From NCBI GenBank assembly GCA_023387735.1, contig JAEWHP010000007.1, positions 1-64,000 of the forward strand: a DNA stretch of 64,000 nucleotides, in the 5' to 3' direction. The notes beneath the pieces were generated by a model. The model was not told the DNA's origin and did no database searches. It was given only the letters and a program-made list of their open reading frames with translations. This DNA comes from Pseudomonadota bacterium. Its GTDB lineage: Bacteria > Pseudomonadota > Alphaproteobacteria > Rhizobiales > Xanthobacteraceae. The translations under genes and the position numbers were made by a program. Each line of letters opens with the position of its first letter. The first letter of the stretch is position 1. Shown here one piece after another: positions 16,328 to 25,515 of the stretch.

Positions 16328-17587
16328 CTACTTCTTGTAGCTGATGCGATAGATCGCACCGGCCCAGTCGTCGGCCACCAGGATCGAACCGTCCTTGGCG
16401 AGGATGATGTCGTTCGGACGGCCGAGATAGCCGGTGTCGCCTTCGAGCCAGCCGGAGGCAAAGATCTCCGACTTGGGATTCTTGCCGTCGGCATCGACGA
16501 TGACGCGCTTGATCCGGGCGCCCTGGTACTTGTGCCGGTTCCAGGAGCCGTGTTCGGCGATCAGGATGTTGTTCTTGTACTCGGCGGGAAACTGGTCGCC
16601 GGTATAGAACTTCATGCCGAGCGGCGCCACGTGCGCGCCGAGATTGACGACCGGCGGCGTGAACTCCGAGCACTTGTGACCCATCGCGAATTTCGGGTCC
16701 GGCATGTCACCCTGGTGGCAATAGGGATAGCCGAAATGCTCGCCGATCCTGGTGATCATGTTGAGCTTGTCGCTCGGCATGTCGTCGCTGATCCAGTCGC
16801 GGGCGTTCTCCGTGAACCAGTAACGCCCGGAGCGCGGATCGACGTCGCCGCCGACGCTGTTGCGGACGCCGAGTGCCCAGATCTCGGCATTGCCGGTCTT
16901 GGGATCAACGCGGCGGATCTGCGAGACGCTGGTCGGCGGGATGCCGATGTTGAACGGAGGTCCGAACGGCAGATAGAACCAGCCATCCTTGTCGACGGCG
17001 ATGTATTTCCAGCCATGCGCCGCGTAGGACGGCATGTCGTCATACACCACCTTGCCGGCGCCGAGATTGTCGATATTGGCTTCGGCGTTCTCGTACTTGA
17101 TCAGCTTGTCGACCGCGATGACGTACAGCGAGCCATCAAGGAAAGCCAAGCCGGTGGGCATGTTGAGGCCCTTGAGAACGGTCTTGACCTCCCGCTTCCC
17201 GCCATTGTCCTTGATCGCGTAGACATTGCCGAGGCCGAAGGAGCCGACGAACAGCGTGCCCTTGTCGCCCCAGGCCATCTGCCGCGCGGCCAGCACGTTG
17301 GAGGCATAGACTTCGATGTTGAAGCCTGCCGGCAGCTTGATCTTCTTCATCATCGCCGCCAGTTCGGCGTCGGACGCGCCGGTCGGCGGACCGGATGGCG
17401 GCGCCTGCCCCTTCTGGGCTTCGATCTCGTCGCCGAGGAACCAGTCGGGCGGCGGATTGGTCCAGAATTCCTTGGTGCCGGAATCGTATTTCTTCAGGGC
17501 CTTCTGTTGCGCGTCGGCCTGGCTGGCCCCCGCAACAACGAGGATAGCTGCGAGCGCAAGAATAGATCGATTGAAAGCCGATTTCAT
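16328..17587 (-). CDS. Exported PQQ-dependent sugar (sorbosone-type) dehydrogenase
   Basis: A 419-residue periplasmic six-bladed beta-propeller protein of the soluble glucose/sorbosone dehydrogenase family. The signal peptide is residues 1-27 (ending SQADAQ). Visible family segments are LPAGFNIEVYASNVLAARQMAWG, the ALGVRNSVGGDVDP region with a catalytic-type Arg, and YWFTENARDWISDDMPSDKLN, with GRPNDIILAKDG near the end. Such enzymes oxidise aldoses using pyrroloquinoline quinone and pass electrons to a cytochrome, which is encoded immediately downstream. The actual sugar is unknown and PQQ use is inferred from the family. Confidence 0.85.
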   Translation of the reverse strand: MKSAFNRSILALAAILVVAGASQADAQQKALKKYDSGTKEFWTNPPPDWFLGDEIEAQKGQAPPSGPPTGASDAELAAMMKKIKLPAGFNIEVYASNVLAARQMAWGDKGTLFVGSFGLGNVYAIKDNGGKREVKTVLKGLNMPTGLAFLDGSLYVIAVDKLIKYENAEANIDNLGAGKVVYDDMPSYAAHGWKYIAVDKDGWFYLPFGPPFNIGIPPTSVSQIRRVDPKTGNAEIWALGVRNSVGGDVDPRSGRYWFTENARDWISDDMPSDKLNMITRIGEHFGYPYCHQGDMPDPKFAMGHKCSEFTPPVVNLGAHVAPLGMKFYTGDQFPAEYKNNILIAEHGSWNRHKYQGARIKRVIVDADGKNPKSEIFASGWLEGDTGYLGRPNDIILAKDGSILVADDWAGAIYRISYKK

Positions 17588-18007
17588 CGCGTCACTCCCT
17601 ATGCAGCCTGGCGGCCGCGCCTGTTATTTTTTGAAGGTTCGAGAGGCGTAGTGGGTCTGGCGAAGTGTGCAGACCGGAAAATGGTAACACATCCATTGCC
17701 GGTGAGAAGCGCACGATGCGTGGCGAGGTCGGATCAAATCCGTTTGAGAAGAAATTTTCTCCGCCCGATTTTTGTTTGAGACTTTTTTGCGACGGGCGCT
17801 GCATCGCAATATCAGGTCGGGCGCAATCGATGGTCCCGGGCGGCGCCGAACGATCGAACTTCGACGAAGAGGATCGCGCACGGCGATGCTCGCAACTGCG
17901 AATGATTTTGTGGCCTGGCTCATAGCCAGAGCGGCGAATCGCTGGGAAGCTGGCTACATTCCCTTGCGCGAATTCCGTATCCATGACGGGGCTGGGCGGG
18001 CATTCCT
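17588..18007. other. Divergent intergenic region, 420 nt, no gene supported
   Basis: The space separates the divergent dehydrogenase and DUF2235 genes. Open frames here (for example on the minus strand up to 17984) lack any recognisable family, ribosome site or plausible composition. No clear promoter or repeat was identified, though both genes must be driven from here. Confidence 0.5.
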
Positions 18008-20644
18008 ATGGCCAACAAGCGGATCATCCTGCTCTCCGACGGCACCGGCAATTCCGCCGGCAAGGTCTGGCGGACGAATGTCTGGCGCGTGTTCGAATCG
18101 CTGGATCTGACGAGTTCGCAGCAGATCGCTTTCTACGACGACGGCGTCGGCACCTCGTCCTTCAAGCCCTTCGCAATTCTTGGCGGCGCGTTCGGCTTTG
18201 GCCTGAAGCGCAACGTGCTGGATATCTACAAGTTCGCCTGCCGCAACTACCGTTCCCATCTCGACTATCTGGCGCTGGAGGCCGCCGCCGCGAAGGCCGA
18301 GAACCGCGCGGAAAGATACGGCCCCTGGCAGAGCGACGATATCTTCGGCTTCGGGTTCAGCCGTGGCGCCTTCACCATCCGCGTGGTCAACGGACTGATC
18401 TGCGAACAGGGGCTGGTGAATTACGAGACCGAAGCGGAACTCGATCGCAAGGTCGCGATAGCCTACCGGGCGCATCGGGCCGAAAAATTCAAATCGCGGT
18501 TTCAGGTCGAATGGGTGTTTCGCAAGCTGCGCAACATCTTCGTTTCCGCCAAACACGACAAGCATGAGCGCCCGGTCGATCACATCGCCTTCCTCGGTCT
18601 CTGGGACACCGTCGCCGCTTACGGCCTCCCCGTCGACGAAATGACGCGCGGCGTCAGCCGCTATCTGTGGCCGCTCGAACTGCCGGACCGGCAACTCAAT
18701 CCCAGGGTTCGCAAGGCCTGCCACGCCCTCTCGCTCGACGACGAGCGCACCACGTTCCATCCCCTGCTGTGGGACGAGAGGTCTGAGAAGATTGCCACCG
18801 GCACCAGGAAAACCAGTTCGGAACGAATCACCCAGGTCTGGTTCGCCGGCGTGCACTCCAATGTCGGCGGCGGTTATCCGGATGACTCGCTCGCCCATGT
18901 ATCTCTCACCTGGATCCTGTCAGAGGCGCGCAGCCGCGGGCTTACCCTCAAGGCAGCGCCGGGCGCCGATCCGGACGCGTTCACGCGGGTGCGGTCGACT
19001 CAGGACAAGGACGGCCGCATCTACGATTCGCGAAACGGGCTGGCTGGCTACTATCGATACGGACCACGCAGCGTGGCCGCGCTTTCGGACACGAAGTTCA
19101 CCGCCGACAAGCGCGATCGCGTGAACATCGCAATCCCGAAAATCCATGAAAGCGTGTTCGAGCGGATCAGTGTCGATGCGCATCTCTATGCACCGGTCGC
19201 ATTGCCGCCGGCCTATGAGGTCCTGACCTATGACGAACGGATCGTGTCGCCTGACGACCTGACCGTCCGGCCGAACCAGCCGAAGTATGAAAGCTCAGGC
19301 GCCGCGCTTCACCGCGAAAAGATCCAGGAGCACGTTGTCGGAAGTGCCATCTGGCGGCGGCGCATCGTCTATTTCCTCACCGTCATCGCCTCGATCTATC
19401 TGCTGACCTATCCGCTGACATCGACCGCGCCGGCCGCCGCCGAGTTCACCACGCCGTTGCGGCCGCTGTCCGACGTCATTCGCATGATCGGATGGGTGCT
19501 GCCCGGGGCGGCGGCACGCTGGACCAATGCCTATGCAAGGGAGCCGCTGTGGTTCCTGCTGTGCGCCGGGCTCGTCGGGCTGCTGTTGTGGTTGAGCGCG
19601 AGCCTCAAGGACCGGATTACCGACCAGATGCGTCTCGCGTGGCGGGCGAGCCTGGCAAAGGTCGACCTGAACCGGGGGAAGTCCAGGAAACGGGACGGCA
19701 GCAGCGCGGCGCTGATTGCGATCTCTGTCGTCCTGGCGTTGATCGCGCTCTACCCAGTGCCGGGCTGGTTTGGTTACAGCTTGCCGAAGGCGCCCGGTTC
19801 GGCGCAGACCTTCATCGACCGCATCACGCACCCTTATTTCCAGTGGTTTGCCTTTGCGATCCTGTTCACGATGTGGCTGCCCGGCAGCACCATCGCGCGC
19901 TTCAGACTGGCGGACGCCTACCGGCAATTCGTCACCAGCATGAAGCTGAAGGTCGCGCCGGCCTTTTTCGCGTTCACTTTCCTGGTCGGCGGCCTGGCCT
20001 TCGCCAGCCACTATCTGTTCAATTTTCGCGACAGTTTTGGCCACTTCTGCGAGCCCGTGGCGAAGCCGGTCGCGCTGGAGATCTGCGATCCCGACGACAT
20101 GAAGCTGTGCAAGCGGGCTGCCGACGGCAGCATCCCGAGCGCCTGTACGTCCAAAGCGTGCCGCGGAGTCCCCGTTGAGTTCGACACCGCCAACCTCTGC
20201 ACACCGGCCGGCGTCATGCTCGACCGGCGCGGCAATTACCGGTTCGTCCTCGAGCAGGACGGCGAATGGTCGTTTCTCGGCGCGCCCTCCGGCCCGGGCG
20301 GAATGCCGCTCCGGAATTTTCTTCCGCAATGGAACGACAACATGTCGGACGCAGCCGCAGCGCTCGGACGCTTCGCTTTGCTGGCGGCAGCCTATCCAAC
20401 CAAGCGAACGCTCGATCGCCCCTTCGGCCGCGTCATCGTTCGTTACGGCGAGACCGGCAACGAGGAGAACTTCATCGATGGCGAGCCACAGCCGGATGGC
20501 CGCCTCGACGAAACCTTCAGGGCCACCCGCAACGGACAGATGTTCGTCTATCTGAACCAGCCGGTCAGCGGCGTGTTTCCAGAGCTGTTTCGCAACGTGA
20601 ACTCGGGCAAAGCGAAGGTCTGGGTGTACCGGATTCCGCGGTGA
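18008..20644 (+). CDS. Membrane-bound DUF2235 alpha/beta-hydrolase-like protein
   Basis: An 878-residue protein. Residues 1-400 are a DUF2235 domain, with the opening RIILLSDGTGNSAGK and the nucleophile elbow GFSRGAFT (GxSxG) near residue 118. This fold is shared with Tle1-type phospholipase effectors. About five transmembrane segments follow (near residues 450-470, 514-533, 568-590, 617-635 and 657-676). The last 200 residues form a soluble domain with six cysteines near its start and a beta-rich end (FRATRNGQMFVYLNQPVSG). No secretion-system genes are nearby, so an effector role is not supported. A membrane lipid-modifying hydrolase is a possible but unproven role. Confidence 0.8.
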   Translation: MANKRIILLSDGTGNSAGKVWRTNVWRVFESLDLTSSQQIAFYDDGVGTSSFKPFAILGGAFGFGLKRNVLDIYKFACRNYRSHLDYLALEAAAAKAENRAERYGPWQSDDIFGFGFSRGAFTIRVVNGLICEQGLVNYETEAELDRKVAIAYRAHRAEKFKSRFQVEWVFRKLRNIFVSAKHDKHERPVDHIAFLGLWDTVAAYGLPVDEMTRGVSRYLWPLELPDRQLNPRVRKACHALSLDDERTTFHPLLWDERSEKIATGTRKTSSERITQVWFAGVHSNVGGGYPDDSLAHVSLTWILSEARSRGLTLKAAPGADPDAFTRVRSTQDKDGRIYDSRNGLAGYYRYGPRSVAALSDTKFTADKRDRVNIAIPKIHESVFERISVDAHLYAPVALPPAYEVLTYDERIVSPDDLTVRPNQPKYESSGAALHREKIQEHVVGSAIWRRRIVYFLTVIASIYLLTYPLTSTAPAAAEFTTPLRPLSDVIRMIGWVLPGAAARWTNAYAREPLWFLLCAGLVGLLLWLSASLKDRITDQMRLAWRASLAKVDLNRGKSRKRDGSSAALIAISVVLALIALYPVPGWFGYSLPKAPGSAQTFIDRITHPYFQWFAFAILFTMWLPGSTIARFRLADAYRQFVTSMKLKVAPAFFAFTFLVGGLAFASHYLFNFRDSFGHFCEPVAKPVALEICDPDDMKLCKRAADGSIPSACTSKACRGVPVEFDTANLCTPAGVMLDRRGNYRFVLEQDGEWSFLGAPSGPGGMPLRNFLPQWNDNMSDAAAALGRFALLAAAYPTKRTLDRPFGRVIVRYGETGNEENFIDGEPQPDGRLDETFRATRNGQMFVYLNQPVSGVFPELFRNVNSGKAKVWVYRIPR

Positions 20645-20679
20645 GCGGCGGTAGTCCAAACCGCGAGCAGAAACGACGA

Positions 20680-20697
20680 GGCCGCCAAGAGGCGGCC
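20680..20697 (-). terminator. Hairpin downstream of tRNA-Gly
   Basis: A perfect 7-bp stem (GGCCGCC/GGCGGCC) with a 4-nt loop lies between the convergent DUF2235 gene and the tRNA gene. On the minus strand it is followed by a modest T-rich stretch (CGTCGTTTCT), so it may terminate the tRNA transcript. Confidence 0.55.
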
Positions 20698-20735
20698 TGT
20701 CGATTGGATGCAGTGAATTGCCATTTGAAAGAATC

Positions 20736-20810
<75 letters not shown>

Positions 20811-21249
20811 ATCCGAGATGGCGGCGATCGTTCGCCGTCAACGGCAGACCTATGCCAAATGCGGACCGCGAATGCAACAGTTGGCTGACAGTTCGTCGGC
20901 AGCCCGAAAATCCGGTTTCTTCGATAAATGGACCCGAAACGCTCCGAAACAACGGCCAAACCGGATTTCGGCGGCCGGCGTCGGGAACTCCGGGGCTGGC
21001 GGCCGGCGGTCGAGAGGCCGATTCGAAGCGGCTCATGTACCGGCCCCAGATCCATCGCGGTTATTCGCCGCAGCAGCCAACCTGAGGCTGCGGCCGCCTT
21101 TAGCCGCTCGCCGGTTGCCGCTACGGTGCCGGGCGGCGGAACGGGCCGGACGCATTGAATTTTGCGGGAAAACCGCCATCTAGCGAGCGAGAACTTGGCG
21201 CTGGACCGTGCTAGAAGCGGGCCGCAGCAGACATCAGACGAGGAACACC
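20811..21249. other. Intergenic region, 439 nt, no gene supported
   Basis: This lies between the tRNA (transcribed leftward) and the thioredoxin-like gene (rightward), so it must hold both promoters. Open frames present are arginine- and proline-rich without family resemblance. No repeat or convincing promoter was found. Confidence 0.5.
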
Positions 21250-22173
21250 GTGACCATAGTAGAGCAGGGCGGCGGCTCGGCGCCGCAGGCAGCACCCGAT
21301 CTGATCAAGGAGACGACCACCCAGACCTTCGTCAAGGACGTCATCGAAGAATCGAAGCGCCAGCCGGTGCTGATCGACTTCTGGGCGCCCTGGTGCGGTC
21401 CCTGCCGCCAGCTCACGCCGGTGCTGGAAAAGGCGGTTCGCGCCGCCAAGGGCAAGGTCAAGCTGGTCAAGATGAACATCGACGAGCATCCGGCGATTCC
21501 GGGCCAGATGGGCATCCAGTCGATCCCGGCCGTAATTGCCTTCGTCGGCGGCCAGCCTGCCGACGGTTTCATGGGCGCGGTGCCGGAGAGCCAGGTCAAC
21601 GCCTTCATCGACAAGCTCACCAAGGGCATGACCGCGCCGGGCGAGCCCAATATCGCGGAAATCCTGCAGGAGGCCGAGGCCGTGCTGGCGGAAGGCGATC
21701 CTGCCGGCGCCGCGCAGATCTATGCCGAGGTGCTCGGCTTCGATGCCACCAATATTGCTGCCCTTGCCGGACTTGCGAAATGCTACGTCGCGACCGGCGC
21801 GATCGAACAGGCCAAGCAGACGCTGGCGATGGTGCCGGAAGCGAAGCGCAACGACGCCGCCGTCAAGGCGGTACAGGCCTCGATCGACCTCGCCGAGCAG
21901 GCCCAGTCAGTCGGCCCGGTGGCCGAACTCGAGCAGAAGGTCGCAGCAAACCCGCTCGACCATCAGGCCCGGTTCGATCTGGCGACCGCGCTCAACGCGC
22001 AAGGCAATCGCGCGGAGGCGACGAATCAATTGCTCGAAATCGTCAAGCGCGATCGCAAGTGGAACGACGACGGCGCGCGCAAGCAGCTGGTGCAATTCTT
22101 CGAAGCATGGGGCGGCACTGATGAGGCCACCGTCGATGGACGCAAACGGCTGTCGACGATTCTTTTCTCGTAA
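21250..22173 (+). CDS. Thioredoxin-domain/TPR co-chaperone, CnoX (YbbN)-like
   Basis: A 307-residue cytoplasmic protein. An N-terminal thioredoxin domain carries an intact active site WCGPC (Cys49, Cys52) and the cis-proline in IQSIPAVIAF. The C-terminal half is helical with TPR-like repeats (AEAVLAEGDPAGAAQIYAEVL, LATALNAQGNRAEATNQLLEI). This two-part layout matches CnoX/YbbN, a holdase that protects proteins under oxidative stress and hands them to GroEL or DnaK. E. coli YbbN lacks the second cysteine, whereas this one keeps both, so it may also reduce disulfides. GTG 21250 with GAGG upstream was chosen. A LON-domain gene follows 18 nt later. Confidence 0.88.
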   Translation: MTIVEQGGGSAPQAAPDLIKETTTQTFVKDVIEESKRQPVLIDFWAPWCGPCRQLTPVLEKAVRAAKGKVKLVKMNIDEHPAIPGQMGIQSIPAVIAFVGGQPADGFMGAVPESQVNAFIDKLTKGMTAPGEPNIAEILQEAEAVLAEGDPAGAAQIYAEVLGFDATNIAALAGLAKCYVATGAIEQAKQTLAMVPEAKRNDAAVKAVQASIDLAEQAQSVGPVAELEQKVAANPLDHQARFDLATALNAQGNRAEATNQLLEIVKRDRKWNDDGARKQLVQFFEAWGGTDEATVDGRKRLSTILFS

Positions 22174-22191
22174 CCAGCATCGGGGCGGCAG

Positions 22192-22866
22192 ATGCCGATC
22201 AATGCCGAATATCGCGGACCCGGCGAGCTTCCCGAAATCATCCCGGTGTTTCCACTGCCGGGCGCGCTGCTGCTGCCGCGCGGCCAGATGCCGCTCAATA
22301 TTTTCGAGCCGCGCTATCTGGCGATGGTCGACGACGCGCTGCGCGACGGCCACCGGCTGATCGGAATGATCCAGCCGGATATCGCCCACTCCAGGGACGA
22401 GGCGCGACCCGCGCTGTTTCGCGTCGGCTGCGTCGGCCGCATCACTCAGCTCGCCGAATCCGGCGACGGCCGCTACATCCTCGAGTTGACCGGCGTTGCG
22501 CGGTTCAAGGTGATCGAGGAAGTCACCGCGCTGACCGCGTATCGCCAGTGCAAGGTGGATTTCTTTGCCTATGCAGACGATTTCATTGCGCGCAAGGGCG
22601 AAGAGGCGGTGGATCGCACCGCGTTGCTCGAGGTGCTGACGGATTTTCTCGAAGCCAACAATCTGAAGGTGGATTGGGAAGGCATCGAAAGCGCGCCGAA
22701 CGAGGCGCTGGTCAATGCGCTCGCGATGATGTCGCCCTATGGGCCCGCCGAAAAGCAGGCCATGCTGGAAGCGCCCGATCTCAAGACCCGCGCGGAAATC
22801 CTGGTCGCGGTGACCGAGATGGATCTCGCCAAGAAGAGCACCAGCGGCGATACAGGATTGCAGTAG
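22192..22866 (+). CDS. LON substrate-binding-domain protein (no protease domain)
   Basis: A 224-residue protein consisting only of the N-terminal substrate-recognition domain of Lon, with IPVFPLPGALLLPRGQMPLNIFEPRYLAMV at residues 17-46 and a helical C-terminal half. No AAA or serine-lysine protease region exists. Such stand-alone domains are widespread and of unknown function; binding of unfolded protein is a fair guess given the Lon fold and its likely operon partner, a CnoX-like co-chaperone 18 nt upstream. It is convergent with the winged-helix/TPR regulator gene, 7 nt apart. Confidence 0.87.
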   Translation: MPINAEYRGPGELPEIIPVFPLPGALLLPRGQMPLNIFEPRYLAMVDDALRDGHRLIGMIQPDIAHSRDEARPALFRVGCVGRITQLAESGDGRYILELTGVARFKVIEEVTALTAYRQCKVDFFAYADDFIARKGEEAVDRTALLEVLTDFLEANNLKVDWEGIESAPNEALVNALAMMSPYGPAEKQAMLEAPDLKTRAEILVAVTEMDLAKKSTSGDTGLQ

Positions 22867-22873
22867 CGGAGCG

Positions 22874-24448
22874 CTATTCCGGCAGACCTGCCCTCCGCAG
22901 ACCATCCGCAAACGTCGCGAGATCTTCCGCGCGACGGATCGGCAGCCATTCCCCGAGCCTGGAGACGCGCAGCAACGGATCCAGCTCGCACACCCGCGCC
23001 ATGGCTTTCTTCCCCTCTTCTAGACGGCCGGCCAGCGTGTGGCTGGCCGCGGCGACGGTGGCTGCCAGCAGGAAACTCGGCAGATTCCGGAATGCCTCGT
23101 CGGCCAGCGCGGACGCCGCGTCGAAACGCCGGGCGAACAGATGCGCCGCCGCCATGCCGGCCTGCATCCGGTAGGTTTCGGGGTCGAGCGGACTGAGCCG
23201 CATCGCGCGGGCGAAATGCTCGATCGCAGTATCGGATTCCCCGTGCCAGATCCGCAGGAATCCGCCGAGAAACCACGCCGCCGCGAGGTTCGGATTCAGC
23301 AACACGGCCCGGTCGTGCAGGGCGATCCCGGCGTCGAGGTCTCCGGTGAAATGCGCGAACGCATGACCGCCGCGTGCGAGCGCGACCGCATCGTCGCGCC
23401 CCAGTTCGACTGCCCGCCGGGCCAGACGCCCGCCCTCGGCAACCTCCCGCGCCGGATCGTTGCTCCAGCCATTGACCTTGCGCCAGAAATGACACCATGC
23501 GGCGGCGCCGTAGGCCGAGGCGAAATCCGGGTCGAGCTCGATCGCCTTGCCGAGCAGAACCAGCGCCTCGTCGATGGCTTCCCGGGTTCCGCGGTGCAGG
23601 TCCGCCATTCCGCGCAGATAATAGTCGTAGGCGCCGAGATTTTCGGTCGGCTTGCGCTTGGCGCGCTCGATCTCGGCGCGCTCCAGCTCCGGCGCGATCG
23701 CGCCGACGACGCTGGTGGCGATCTGGTCCTGCAGTTCGAAGATGTCGTCGAGGTTGCCTTCGAAGCGCTCCGCCCACAGGTGCGTTCCGGCTGAGGCGTC
23801 GATCAGCTGGCCGGTGATGCGGACCCGGTTCGCGGCCTTGCGCACGCTGCCTTCCAGCACGTAGCGCACGCCGAGTTCGCGGCTGATCTGCTTCACGTCC
23901 ACGGCGCGGCCCTTGTAGGTAAAGCTCGAATTGCGCGCGATCACGAACAGCCAGCGGATGCGCGACAGCGCGGTGATGATGTCCTCCACCACGCCGTCGG
24001 CGAAATATTCCTGCTCGGCGTCGCCGCTCAGGTTCTGGAAAGCGAGCACGGCGATCGACGGCTTGTCGGGAAGGGCGTGCGAAGGTACGGCCGATGCGGC
24101 GATCTCCGACGCTGGTGAATGCAGGCCATTCGTTGCATCGGCCTGCCTGACCTCGCCGACGAACCGGAATCCCTTGCGGGCGACGGTGCGGACCAGCCGC
24201 TGCTCCTCGCCATTGTCGCCGATCGCCCTGCGGACCGCATTGATATGACTGGTCAGCGTCGACTCCGAAACGATCCGTCCATGCCATACCGCATCGAGCA
24301 GATTATCCTTGCTGACGACGTGCTCGCGGTTCTGGACCAGATGGACGAGCAGGTCGAAGACCTGCGGACCGATGGCGATGGCCCGCGATCCGCGAGAGAG
24401 TTCCCGCCGGTCGAGGTCGAGCAGATAATCCTCAAACAAGAATTGCAC
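22874..24448 (-). CDS. Winged-helix DNA-binding/TPR regulator (CadC/adenylate-cyclase-like type)
   Basis: A 524-residue protein. Residues 1-100 form an OmpR/PhoB-type winged helix (FEDYLLDLDRRELSRG, VSESTLTSHINAVRRAIGD, VRTVARKGFRFVG). The middle block, DKPSIAVLAFQNLSGDAEQEYFADGVVEDI, matches the TolB-like segment of CadC- and adenylate-cyclase-type proteins common in rhizobia. A TPR array fills the C-terminal half. No transmembrane segment is evident, so unlike CadC it appears cytoplasmic. The signal and target genes are unknown. It is convergent with the LON-domain gene and divergent from an NAD(P)-binding protein gene. Confidence 0.82.
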   Translation of the reverse strand: MQFLFEDYLLDLDRRELSRGSRAIAIGPQVFDLLVHLVQNREHVVSKDNLLDAVWHGRIVSESTLTSHINAVRRAIGDNGEEQRLVRTVARKGFRFVGEVRQADATNGLHSPASEIAASAVPSHALPDKPSIAVLAFQNLSGDAEQEYFADGVVEDIITALSRIRWLFVIARNSSFTYKGRAVDVKQISRELGVRYVLEGSVRKAANRVRITGQLIDASAGTHLWAERFEGNLDDIFELQDQIATSVVGAIAPELERAEIERAKRKPTENLGAYDYYLRGMADLHRGTREAIDEALVLLGKAIELDPDFASAYGAAAWCHFWRKVNGWSNDPAREVAEGGRLARRAVELGRDDAVALARGGHAFAHFTGDLDAGIALHDRAVLLNPNLAAAWFLGGFLRIWHGESDTAIEHFARAMRLSPLDPETYRMQAGMAAAHLFARRFDAASALADEAFRNLPSFLLAATVAAASHTLAGRLEEGKKAMARVCELDPLLRVSRLGEWLPIRRAEDLATFADGLRRAGLPE

Positions 24449-24726
24449 GGCGGCACTCCATCACCGCTGGCGCGGCGCCAGGACGGGCGGTCAGACACCG
24501 TCCTTTCCGGGCAAGTGCTTGATAGCACGGCATTCCCCGGCAGCCACCGGGTTGCCGCGCGAACTTTTTGTGAAGCGGCGTCCGACGGACGCGGCGGCCG
24601 GCCTGGACCGATAAGCAAGAGAATTCCAAGCGTCGTGCAATGCCGCTGCAAGGCTTTCCGGCCGGCCGGGAGGCATCCTCCGCTCACATCAACGGCCCGA
24701 GGGCGGGTCACCACGGGAGAGCGGAT

Positions 24727-25467
24727 ATGAAAATCGTCATCATCGGCGGCAGCGGTCTCATCGGAACCAAACTCGGCGCGATTCTCGGGAAACAAGGTCA
24801 TGAAGTCGTTGCGGCCTCACCGAGCACCGGCGTCAACACCATCACGCGCGAGGGGCTATCCGAGGCGCTCTCCGGCGCGCAGGTCGTCGTCGACGTCGTG
24901 AACGCGCCGTCGTGGGAACCCAAGGCAGTGCTGGACTTTTTCGAGACCTCGAGCCGCAACGTGCTTGCGGCGGAGAAGGCTGCCGGCGTCGCGCACCATG
25001 TCGCGCTGTCGGTCGTCGGCACCGAGCGCCTGCTCGAGAGCGGCTATTTTCCTGCGAAGCTGGCGCAAGAGAAGCTGATCAAGGAGTCCGGCGTTCCCTA
25101 TACGATATTGCGCGCCACGCAGTTCTTCGAGTTCGTGGGCGGCATCGTCGAGTCGGGGACCGATGGCGACACCATTCGCATGTCGCCCGCGCTGTTCCAG
25201 CCGATCGCCGCCGAAGACGTCGCCGCGGCGCTCGCTGACGTTGCCATCGCACCGCCAGTCAATGGCACGATCGAGGTCGCAGGGCCCGAGCCGATCCCGC
25301 TCGACAAGATCGCCCGGCAGTTTCTCGCAGCCAAGGGCGACCGCCGCAAGGTCGTCGCCGATGTACACGCCCGCTACTTCGGCGCCGCGATCGACGATCG
25401 ATCGCTGACGCCCGGCGCGAATCCGCGCCTCGGACGGATGCGGTTCGAGGCTTGGCTGAACCAGTGA
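24727..25467 (+). CDS. NAD(P)H-binding SDR family protein, NmrA/atypical type
   Basis: A 246-residue Rossmann-fold protein. It opens MKIVIIGGSGLIGTKLG (GxxGxxG) and contains HHVALSVVGTERL, followed by YFPAKLAQEKLIKESGVPYTILRATQFFEF, the pattern of NmrA-like atypical short-chain dehydrogenases. These often act as quinone reductases or redox sensors rather than classical dehydrogenases. The substrate is unknown. The start has a GGGAG site upstream. It is convergent with the chemotaxis receptor gene, with a strong hairpin between. Confidence 0.85.
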   Translation: MKIVIIGGSGLIGTKLGAILGKQGHEVVAASPSTGVNTITREGLSEALSGAQVVVDVVNAPSWEPKAVLDFFETSSRNVLAAEKAAGVAHHVALSVVGTERLLESGYFPAKLAQEKLIKESGVPYTILRATQFFEFVGGIVESGTDGDTIRMSPALFQPIAAEDVAAALADVAIAPPVNGTIEVAGPEPIPLDKIARQFLAAKGDRRKVVADVHARYFGAAIDDRSLTPGANPRLGRMRFEAWLNQ

Positions 25468-25480
25468 TTGTCAAACCCGT

Positions 25481-25506
25481 CGGTCGGGCCGATAGCGGCC
25501 CGGCCG
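25481..25506. terminator. Hairpin between convergent genes
   Basis: An 11-bp stem with one G-U pair (CGGTCGGGCCG/CGGCCCGGCCG) and ATAG loop fills the gap between the SDR-like gene and the chemotaxis receptor gene. Neither strand has a clear T run, so it is only a candidate bidirectional terminator. Confidence 0.45.
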
Positions 25507-25515
25507 ATCGGTAGA

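Noticed and set aside
16130..17779. 549-codon plus-strand frame opposite the PQQ-type dehydrogenase
   Set aside because: It is antisense to an unmistakable dehydrogenase with signal peptide.
17592..17984. 130-codon minus-strand frame in the gap before the DUF2235 gene
   Set aside because: It has no family resemblance, no ribosome site, and unremarkable low-complexity composition.
20818..21183. 121-codon frame between the tRNA and the thioredoxin-like gene
   Set aside because: It is Arg/Pro-rich with no domain, and the gap must hold two promoters.
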